Below are positions 1 to 5,386 of a DNA stretch of 5,413 nucleotides, in pieces. Numbering within the stretch: position 1 is the stretch's first letter; each line of letters opens with the position of its first letter. This DNA is from Solirubrobacteraceae bacterium. GTDB lineage: Bacteria > Actinomycetota > Thermoleophilia > Solirubrobacterales > Solirubrobacteraceae. The notes beneath the pieces were generated by a model that did no database searches, had not been told where the DNA came from, and worked only from the letters and a program-made list of their open reading frames with translations. The position numbers were made by a program, and so were the translations under genes. The stretch is taken from assembly GCA_019683665.1 (NCBI GenBank), contig JADGIB010000251.1, positions 1 to 5,413 of the forward strand, written 5' to 3'.

Positions 1-2385
1 CCGCCGACCGCATCCGAGCTCGCGCGGATGGACGCCTACTGGCGGGCCGCCAACTACCTGTCGGTCGGCCAGATCTACCTGCTCGACAACCCGCTGCTGC
101 GCGAGCCGCTGCGCCTCGAGCACGTCAAGCCGCGGCTGCTCGGCCACTGGGGCACGACGCCCGGCCTGAACTTCGCCTACGTCCACCTCAACCGGGTGAT
201 CGCGCGCGACGACCTGAACGCGATCTTCGTCACCGGGCCCGGGCACGGCGGCCCCGGCCTCGTCGCCAACGTCTACCTGGAGGGCACCTACAGCGAGGTC
301 TACCCGCAGATCGGCCGCGACGAGGAGGGGCTGCGGCGGCTGTTCCGGCAGTTCTCGTTCCCGGGCGGGATCCCCAGCCACGTCGCGCCGGAGACCCCGG
401 GCTCGATCAACGAGGGCGGCGAGCTGGGCTACTCGCTCGCGCACGCCTACGGGGCCGCGTTCGACAACCCGGACCTGCTCGTCTGCTGCGTCGTCGGCGA
501 CGGGGAGGCCGAGACCGGGCCGCTGGCCGCGAGCTGGCACGCGAACAAGTTCCTCAACCCGGCCGTCGACGGCGCGGTCCTGCCGATCCTCCACCTCAAC
601 GGCTACAAGATCGCCAACCCGACGATCCTCGCGCGCATCCCGCAGGCCGAGCTCGCCGCGCTGCTCGAGGGCTACGGGTACGCGCCGCGGTTCGTCACCG
701 GGTCCGACCCCGGGGAGATGCACCGGCGGATGGCGGCGACGCTCGACGAGGTCGTCGGCGAGATCCGGGCGATCCAGCGCCGCGCGCGCGAGGACGGCGA
801 CCGCTCGCGCCCGGCCTGGCCGATGATCGTCCTGCGCACCCCGAAGGGCTGGACCGGGCCCCGGGAGGTCGACGGGGAGCCGGTCGAGGGCACGTTCCGC
901 TCCCACCAGGTGCCGCTGGCGGGGCTGGCGCAACGGCCCGGCCACCTCGAGGCGCTCGAGGCGTGGCTGCGCTCGTACCGCCCCGAGGAGCTGTTCGACG
1001 ACGCGGGCGCGCTGCGGCCCGAGCTGGCCGCGCTCGCGCCGCAGGGCGACCGGCGGATGGGCGCCAACCCGCACGCGAACGGCGGCCTGCTGACCCGGCC
1101 GCTGGAGCTGCCCGACTTCCGCGACTACGCCGTCGACGTGCCGGACCCGGGCGCGGCGACCGCCGAGTCGACGCGGGTGACCGGCGCGTTCCTGCGCGAC
1201 GTGATCGCCCGCAACCCGCGCACGTTCCGGGTCATGGGGCCCGACGAGACGGCCTCGAACCGGCTGGCGGCGGTGTTCGAGGCGACCGACCGCGCGTGGA
1301 TGGCCGAGGCGGAGCCCGGCGACGACCACCTCGCCCCGGACGGGCGCGTGATGGAGATCCTCAGCGAGCACCTCTGCCAGGGCTGGCTGGAGGGCTACCT
1401 GCTCACCGGCCGCCACGGGATCTTCAACTGCTACGAGGCGTTCATCCACATCGTCGACGCGATGTTCAACCAGCACGCGAAGTGGCTGGAGATGACGAAC
1501 CGGATCCCGTGGCGGGCGCCGGTCCCGTCGCTGACCTACCTGCTGTCGTCGCACGTCTGGCGCCAGGACCACAACGGGTTCTCCCACCAGGACCCGGGCT
1601 TCATCGACCACGTCGTCAACAAGAAGCCGGGGGTGATCCGCGTCTACCTGCCGCCGGACGCGAACACGCTGCTGTCGGTCACCGACCACTGCCTGCGCAG
1701 CCGCCAGTACGTGAACGTCATCGTCGCCGGCAAGCAGCCGGCGCTCCAGTACCTGTCGATGGACGAGGCGGTCCTGCACTGCACGCGCGGGCTGGGGATC
1801 TGGGACTGGGCCGGCAACGAGGACGGCGACCCGGACGTCGTCCTCGCCTGCGCGGGCGACATCCCGACGCTCGAGACGCTCGCCGCCGCGTGGCTGCTGC
1901 GCGAGCACCTGCCGGACCTGCGCGTGCGGGTCGTCAACGTCGTCGACCTCATGCGCCTGCAGGACGAGCGCGAGCACCCGCACGGGCTGTCGCGGCGCGA
2001 GTTCGACGCGCTGTTCACGACCGACCGGCCGATCGTGTTCGCCTACCACGGCTACCCGTGGCTCATCCACCGCCTGACGTACCGGGCGACGAACCACGCG
2101 AACCTCCACGTGCGCGGCTACAAGGAGGAGGGCACGACGACGACGCCGTTCGACATGGTCATGCTCAACGACCTCGACCGCTTCCACCTCGTCATCGACG
2201 TGATCGACCGGGTGCCGGGGCTCGGGCCGCGGGCGGCGTCGCTGCGCCAGCACATGGTCGACGAGCGGCTGCGCCACCGGGCCTACACGCGCGAGGTCGG
2301 CGACGACCCTCCGGAGCTGCGCGACTGGGTGTGGCCGGGCCGGGCGGCGGCGTCGCCGGACGCGCCGCGCGGCCGGCCGGCCTGA
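1..2385 (+). CDS. xfp: Phosphoketolase (xylulose-5-phosphate / fructose-6-phosphate), 5' partial
   Basis: This is a thiamine-diphosphate enzyme of the cytoplasm. It splits xylulose 5-phosphate (and, in many members, fructose 6-phosphate) with phosphate to give acetyl phosphate plus glyceraldehyde 3-phosphate or erythrose 4-phosphate. The frame is open to base 1, and the codons before the first ATG (base 28) fit the family N-terminus, so that ATG is probably internal and some 15-30 residues are missing. Counting from base 28, 785 residues are seen, close to the usual total of about 800. Visible motifs are GHWGTTPG (39-46), GPGHGGP (70-76), EGGELGY (129-135), the ThDP-binding GDGEAETGP (157-165), SHQVPLA (292-298), GPDETASN (404-411), LTGRHG (459-464) and QDHNGFSHQDPG (513-524). 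His40, His73, His293, His515 and His520 match, by remembered alignment, the active-site histidines of bifidobacterial Xfp. All three expected domains are present: N-terminal PP-binding, middle pyrimidine-binding and C-terminal. Dual versus xylulose-only specificity cannot be read from the sequence. No acetate kinase gene is adjacent in the window. Confidence 0.97.
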   Translation, partial: PPTASELARMDAYWRAANYLSVGQIYLLDNPLLREPLRLEHVKPRLLGHWGTTPGLNFAYVHLNRVIARDDLNAIFVTGPGHGGPGLVANVYLEGTYSEVYPQIGRDEEGLRRLFRQFSFPGGIPSHVAPETPGSINEGGELGYSLAHAYGAAFDNPDLLVCCVVGDGEAETGPLAASWHANKFLNPAVDGAVLPILHLNGYKIANPTILARIPQAELAALLEGYGYAPRFVTGSDPGEMHRRMAATLDEVVGEIRAIQRRAREDGDRSRPAWPMIVLRTPKGWTGPREVDGEPVEGTFRSHQVPLAGLAQRPGHLEALEAWLRSYRPEELFDDAGALRPELAALAPQGDRRMGANPHANGGLLTRPLELPDFRDYAVDVPDPGAATAESTRVTGAFLRDVIARNPRTFRVMGPDETASNRLAAVFEATDRAWMAEAEPGDDHLAPDGRVMEILSEHLCQGWLEGYLLTGRHGIFNCYEAFIHIVDAMFNQHAKWLEMTNRIPWRAPVPSLTYLLSSHVWRQDHNGFSHQDPGFIDHVVNKKPGVIRVYLPPDANTLLSVTDHCLRSRQYVNVIVAGKQPALQYLSMDEAVLHCTRGLGIWDWAGNEDGDPDVVLACAGDIPTLETLAAAWLLREHLPDLRVRVVNVVDLMRLQDEREHPHGLSRREFDALFTTDRPIVFAYHGYPWLIHRLTYRATNHANLHVRGYKEEGTTTTPFDMVMLNDLDRFHLVIDVIDRVPGLGPRAASLRQHMVDERLRHRAYTREVGDDPPELRDWVWPGRAAASPDAPRGRPA

Positions 2386-2389
2386 TCAG
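2371..2389. other. Tail-to-tail gene junction with abutting stop codons and palindromes
   Basis: The phosphoketolase stop TGA (2383-2385) is followed directly by TCA (2386-2388), which is the TGA stop of the minus-strand hydrolase gene. Together they make the palindrome CTGATCAG (2382-2389). Immediately upstream lies GGCCGGCCGGCC (2371-2382), also palindromic. There is no intergenic spacer and no run of T on either strand, so I see no conventional intrinsic terminator here. Each transcript probably ends inside, or antisense to, its neighbour unless it is stopped by Rho or by the short GC palindrome. Confidence 0.7.
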
Positions 2390-3549
2390 ATCCCGCCGCC
2401 CAGCGGCATCGGGTGGCCGGGCGCGAGCGCCCGCGCGAGCCGGGCGAGGACGGCCTCGCTCGGGTTGCCGCCGTCGAAGTCGGCGTCGATCGCGCGGGTG
2501 GAGACGATCGCGACCGAGAGGCGCTGCGCGGGCAGGTACGCCATGACCCCGGCGTAGTTGTTGACGTACGGGTTCTGGACCCGCCAGTCGCCGGCGAGGA
2601 CGACCCCGAGGCCGAAGCCGACGCCGGGCAGCGGCGCCTGCGCGACCGGGAGGCGCTGGACGAGCTCGCGCTCGCTCGCGCGGCTGACGAGCCGCCCGCC
2701 GAGGACGCCGCGCGCGGCGCGGGCGACGTCGCGGACGGTGCTGACCATGAGCTGCCCGTTCCCCAGCCCCCAGGACGGGCTCCAGAAGCTCGTGTCCTCG
2801 TAGGGGCCGCGGTCGGTGCCGTAGGCGTGCAGGACCGGCTCGGGCATCCGCGCGGTGCGGGTGATCGTCGTCTGGCCCAGGCGCAGGGGCCGCAGGACCC
2901 GCTCGCGCACGACCGCGGCGAACGGCCGGCCGGTGACGGCGCGGATCACCCGGCCCAGCAGGAGGAAGTTCGTGTGCGCGTAGTGGAAGCAGGTGCCGGG
3001 CTCGCAGACGAGCGGCTGGGCGAACGCGTGGTCGAGGAGCTCCTGCTCGCTCCACAGCCGGAACGGGTTGGCGAGCAGGAGGTCGACGAACGCCGGGTTG
3101 CCCTGGATCCAGTCCGGATAGCCCGAGATCGAGTGGCCGAGCATCCGCAGCGTGACCCGGTCGGCGTTCGGCACGCCGCTGTCGGGCAGGTGCTTGGCCA
3201 GCGGGTCGTCGAGGTCGAGCCGGCCCTCCTCCTGCAGCTGGAGGAGGACGGTCGTCAGCATCGGGATGCTCTCCGAGCCGATCCGGAAGCGCATGTCGGG
3301 CGTGACCGGGACGCCGGTCATCGACTGCCCGAGCGCGACCGTCGCGACGTTCCGGCGGCCGCGGTCGACCCGCACGATGAGCCCGGCGAGCCGCAGGTCG
3401 GCCATCGCGGCCCGCGCGACCTCGGCGACCTGCCGCGCCTGCGCGGCGGGCGACGCGGCGGCCGCGGCTGGGGAACTGACGGCCCCGGTCGCGGCCAGGG
3501 ACGCCGCCGCGACCGCCGCCGTCCGGACCGGCCCACAGCGGCGGATCAT
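2386..3549 (-). CDS. Secreted serine hydrolase, beta-lactamase/DD-peptidase fold (divergent active site)
   Basis: The predicted product has 387 residues and belongs to the beta-lactamase / penicillin-binding-protein-like superfamily (class C beta-lactamase, R61 DD-peptidase and esterase relatives). The start chosen is ATG at 3549, because it opens an export signal: Arg3-Arg4, an Ala-rich core at about 10-24, then an Ala-rich cleavage region near 28-36. GTG at 3567 is an alternative start; neither has a clear Shine-Dalgarno site. Family landmarks are FRIGS (88-92), LQEEGRLDLDDPLAKHLP (105-122), a SGYPDW segment (142-147), PGTCFHYAHTNFLLLG (184-199), SPSWGLGNGQL (257-267) and a C-terminal AYLP strand (337-340). 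The canonical SxxK is Ser92-Glu-Ser-Ile95, so the catalytic lysine is absent. YxN is Tyr190-Ala-His192. The KTG/HxG position appears as Gln-Asn-Pro-Tyr (325-328). Cys182 and Cys187 could form a disulfide outside the cell. I recall mycobacterial and related proteins with similar QNP and SYAHTN-like segments, so this may be a divergent subfamily rather than a decayed gene. Substrate unknown. Confidence 0.88.
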   Translation of the reverse strand: MIRRCGPVRTAAVAAASLAATGAVSSPAAAAASPAAQARQVAEVARAAMADLRLAGLIVRVDRGRRNVATVALGQSMTGVPVTPDMRFRIGSESIPMLTTVLLQLQEEGRLDLDDPLAKHLPDSGVPNADRVTLRMLGHSISGYPDWIQGNPAFVDLLLANPFRLWSEQELLDHAFAQPLVCEPGTCFHYAHTNFLLLGRVIRAVTGRPFAAVVRERVLRPLRLGQTTITRTARMPEPVLHAYGTDRGPYEDTSFWSPSWGLGNGQLMVSTVRDVARAARGVLGGRLVSRASERELVQRLPVAQAPLPGVGFGLGVVLAGDWRVQNPYVNNYAGVMAYLPAQRLSVAIVSTRAIDADFDGGNPSEAVLARLARALAPGHPMPLGGGI

Positions 3550-3595
3550 CGTCGCGAGGCCGGTCACGGGGCGATCCAACCAGCCGCCCGGGACA

Positions 3596-3625
3596 CGCGG
3601 CCGGGCGGATTCCTCCCCGGCCGCG
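3596..3625. repeat. Perfect 10-bp inverted repeat with 10-bp spacer (operator or leader hairpin candidate)
   Basis: CGCGGCCGGG (3596-3605) and CCCGGCCGCG (3616-3625) are exact reverse complements separated by 10 bases. The dyad lies 46 bases upstream of the hydrolase ATG, or 28 bases upstream of its alternative GTG, and about 220 bases from the M23 start. It could be a binding site for a dimeric regulator, or a stem-loop in the hydrolase mRNA leader. In DNA this GC-rich some chance symmetry is expected, but ten matched pairs with no mismatch is notable. Confidence 0.5.
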
Positions 3626-3830
3626 GGGGCGCTGCGACCCCCACGCGCCGGCCCGGCGGCATCGCGACCGACGCGCAGCTCGCGGCCTGGGCCGACCGCG
3701 CGCTCGCGTTCGTCGGGGCGCTGCCGCCGAGGATCAACGCGCGCCAGGCGCCCGTCGCCCGCGCCGGGGCGGGGGAGCGACCACACGCGGCCGCCGGGCC
3801 TGGAAGACTGCGGACCTCCTCGGCGACGCA

Positions 3831-3836
3831 AAGGAG
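3831..3836 (+). promoter_or_regulatory. Shine-Dalgarno site deciding the GTG start of the M23 gene
   Basis: AAGGAG lies 8 bases before GTG at 3845. This fixes the start at a GTG codon in a frame that stays open for nearly 700 bases further upstream. The ATG at 3853 is in a different frame. CTCCT at 3816-3820 could pair with AGGAG at 3832-3836 across an 11-base loop and partly mask the site; this is only a 5-bp stem. Confidence 0.85.
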
Positions 3837-3844
3837 ACGGGTTC

Positions 3845-5071
3845 GTGCACGGATGGAGGAAGGCGGTGGCGACGGCGGCGGTCGCGCTGGCGACGGCGGC
3901 GAGCGCGGCAGGGACGGCCCAGGCGCGGGCGGCCCTCCCGGCCCCGGTGCGGGACGTGTTCACCCCGGTGACCATATCTCCGGTCGGGCCGAGCACGATG
4001 CCGGTCGAGGGGACCGACGGCCGCTGGCACGTCGTCTACGAGCTGCAGCTCGTCAACGGCAAGGGCGTGCCCGCGACGATCCAGGAGGTGAGCGTCCTCG
4101 ACGCCGCGCGGCCCGCGCGCGTGCTCGCCCGGTTCGCCGGCGACGAGCTCGTCGGCCGCCTGCGCACCCTCTTCCCCAGCCCGGCGGACGACGCGGTCAT
4201 CCCGCCCAACGAGATGCGCCTCCTCTACGTGGAGCTGGCCTTCGACCGCCGCCGCGACGTGCCGCGGCACGTGGTCCACCGGCTGCGGCTGCTCGGCGCC
4301 GACAACCCGGGGGCCGCCGAGCCGGCCGAGCTGACGTACACGGGCGGCCGGTACGGCATCCGCGACGGGCGCCCGATCGTGCTCGACGCGCCGCTGCGCG
4401 GGCCGCGCTGGGTGGCCGCCAACGGCTGCTGCAGCCCGGAGATCGTCCACCGCGGGTCGCTGCAGACGCTCAACGGCGGCTTCTTCGACTCGCAGCGGTT
4501 CGCGATCGACTGGATGCGCCTCAACGAGGAGGGCCGCTTCCACACCGGCGACGGCACCGACGTGCGCCAGTACGCCAACTACGACGCGCCGGTGCGCGCG
4601 GTCGCCGACGGCGTCGTCGTCTCGACGCTGAACACGCTCGAGGACCAGGTGCCGGGGACGCTGCCGCCGCCGACCTCGATCAGCCTGGAGACCGTCGACG
4701 GCAACCACGTCGTCATGTCGCTCGGGCACGGCCTGTACGCGTTCTACGCCCACCTGCGCCAGGGCAGCGTCCGCGTCCGGCGCGGACAGCGGGTCCGCCG
4801 CGGCCAGGTCATCGGTCGGCTCGGCAACACCGGCAACACGTCGGCCCCGCACCTGCACTTCCACGTCATGCGCGGCCCGTCGCCGCTGGGCTCCGACGGC
4901 GTCCCGTTCGTCCTGCGCCGCTTCGCGCTGACCGGGCAGATCCCGGTCGCCGAGTTCGACGCGACGCCCGACATCGGGATCGTCTGGGGCGGCGAGCGGT
5001 TCGCGCCGCGGCCCCAGCACCGCCGGTTCCCGCTGGACCTGAACATCGTCACGCTGCCCGGCCGCGGCTAG
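3845..5071 (+). CDS. Exported M23-family (LytM-like) peptidase-domain protein
   Basis: The predicted product has 408 residues from a GTG start with a well-placed AAGGAG. The N-terminus is a Sec-type signal: Arg5-Lys6, an Ala/Val core at about 7-23, and cleavage near AQARA (25-29). Residues about 35-180 look like a beta-rich, possibly immunoglobulin-like domain (inference from alternating hydrophobic strands). A GCC motif (Cys195-Cys196) and His202 precede the C-terminal M23 domain (about 215-345). That domain shows APVRAVADGVV (248-258), YAHL (301-304), a VRRGQVIGRLGNTG segment ending at 330, and APHLHFHV (334-341), which is the family HxH signature. M23 enzymes are zinc endopeptidases that cut peptidoglycan cross-links outside the membrane. 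The usual first zinc motif HxGxD is Arg218-Phe-Ala-Ile-Asp222, so the histidine is missing; His202 or His233 might substitute. I recall actinobacterial relatives with similar NGCC, HR and QRFAIDW segments, so the variation may be a subfamily trait. Activity is uncertain. The gene is divergent from a secreted hydrolase gene. Confidence 0.9.
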   Translation: MHGWRKAVATAAVALATAASAAGTAQARAALPAPVRDVFTPVTISPVGPSTMPVEGTDGRWHVVYELQLVNGKGVPATIQEVSVLDAARPARVLARFAGDELVGRLRTLFPSPADDAVIPPNEMRLLYVELAFDRRRDVPRHVVHRLRLLGADNPGAAEPAELTYTGGRYGIRDGRPIVLDAPLRGPRWVAANGCCSPEIVHRGSLQTLNGGFFDSQRFAIDWMRLNEEGRFHTGDGTDVRQYANYDAPVRAVADGVVVSTLNTLEDQVPGTLPPPTSISLETVDGNHVVMSLGHGLYAFYAHLRQGSVRVRRGQRVRRGQVIGRLGNTGNTSAPHLHFHVMRGPSPLGSDGVPFVLRRFALTGQIPVAEFDATPDIGIVWGGERFAPRPQHRRFPLDLNIVTLPGRG

Positions 5072-5100
5072 CTAGCCGCGCCGGGCGCCTCGGCCCGGCG
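5057..5100. terminator. GC-rich hairpin overlapping the M23 stop codon, with a second alternative stem
   Basis: CGCGGCTAGCTAGCCGCG (5063-5080) is a perfect 18-base palindrome, extended by CCCGG (5057-5061) pairing with CCGGG (5081-5085) around a single bulged C at 5062. In RNA this gives a stem of about 11 pairs with loop TAGCTA, so the TAG stop (5069-5071) sits in the loop. CGCCGGG (5079-5085) can instead pair with CCCGGCG (5094-5100), giving a mutually exclusive stem. No T-tract follows, so this would be a tail-less actinobacterial-type terminator. It lies between convergent genes and could act in both directions. Confidence 0.6.
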
Positions 5101-5124
5101 GGCGGCGTCGGCGTCAGCCCGCCG
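5096..5124. repeat. 8-bp inverted repeat spanning the stop of the small acidic gene
   Basis: CGGCGGGC (5096-5103) and GCCCGCCG (5117-5124) are exact reverse complements with a 13-base loop. The loop and the right arm hold the last codons and the TGA stop (5114-5116) of the minus-strand small gene. It adjoins the hairpin at the end of the M23 gene and probably belongs to the same bidirectional termination zone. No T-tract is present on either side. Confidence 0.45.
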
Positions 5125-5332
5125 CGCCGGGGTTGCCCGTCGCCGTCTGCGGGTCGCTGTCGCGGCCGCCGTCGGGGTCGGGCGCGTCGCGGGCGGCCTC
5201 CTCGTCGGCGGCGTCCTCGCGGTTGGGCTCGCCCGGCCGGGCGCCGGGCGGCTGCTCCTCGGGGTAGCCGGCGCCGACGTCGCGGTCGAGGCCCGCGTCG
5301 GTGCGGTCGGGCGGGGGGTCGTCGGGGCTCAC
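5114..5332 (-). CDS. Small acidic, proline-rich, probably disordered protein
   Basis: The predicted product has 72 residues from a GTG start at 5332. This is the only candidate start after the in-frame TGA 18 codons upstream, and its Shine-Dalgarno site is poor. Every codon of the gene ends in G or C, which supports real coding. The protein has 13 Asp, 6 Glu, 6 Arg, no Lys, no Cys and about 13 Pro, giving a net charge near -13. There is no hydrophobic stretch, no signal peptide and no membrane segment. Possible conserved-looking pieces are DVGAGYPEEQPPGA (18-31) and the C-terminal ATGNPGAAG. I do not recognise a named family, although similar short acidic proteins are common as hypotheticals in high-GC actinobacteria. 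It lies 54 bases downstream of an apparent upstream gene on the same strand, so the two may be co-transcribed. Function unknown. Confidence 0.7.
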   Translation of the reverse strand: MSPDDPPPDRTDAGLDRDVGAGYPEEQPPGARPGEPNREDAADEEAARDAPDPDGGRDSDPQTATGNPGAAG

Positions 5333-5386
5333 GCGCCGACGGCTACCCCGCCCGGGCCGGGTCGGAACGTCCGCCTGTGCGCCGGG

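Larger units (their letters stand above)
3550..3844. promoter_or_regulatory. Divergent intergenic region between the hydrolase and M23 genes
   Basis: This stretch of about 295 bases must hold the start signals for both divergent genes. I could not support any specific -35/-10 pair on either strand, which is common in such GC-rich DNA. What can be seen is a perfect inverted repeat (3596-3625), a stretch of coding-like G/C third positions without an intact reading frame (3634-3777), a strong Shine-Dalgarno site for the rightward gene (3831-3836), and an AGGAGGT on the minus strand (3814-3820) with no start codon at a usable distance. The arrangement suggests co-regulation of the two exported proteins, but this is inference. 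Confidence 0.6.

Noticed and set aside
28..30. ATG at 28 as the true phosphoketolase start
   Set aside because: The upstream codons remain open and resemble the conserved lead-in to the DAYWRAANYL segment. Known family members have further residues before this point.
672..1067. Minus-strand 131-codon frame inside the phosphoketolase
   Set aside because: It lies fully within a conserved coding region, is Ser/Arg/Pro-rich, and shows no domain or ribosome site.
963..2546. Long + strand open frame overlapping the phosphoketolase
   Set aside because: Its translation is Arg/Ala/Pro/Gly-rich and low in complexity, the expected shadow of a high-GC gene in another frame. The phosphoketolase frame has unambiguous motifs.
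3802..3830. GGAAG followed by CGAC considered as an ECF-sigma type promoter for the M23 gene
   Set aside because: The match to GGAAC/CGTC is poor and such short strings are common in this composition; not enough to call a promoter.
3550..3996. N-terminal extension of the hydrolase frame up to 3996, with an Ala-rich membrane-like segment
   Set aside because: The hydrophobic-looking piece is the antisense of the M23 signal peptide and the rest is low-complexity. A normal signal peptide starts at the ATG at 3549.
3734..5020. Minus-strand 428-codon frame opposite the M23 gene
   Set aside because: Its Val/Asp/Arg/Ala-rich translation without motifs is an antisense shadow; the + strand frame carries the M23 signature.
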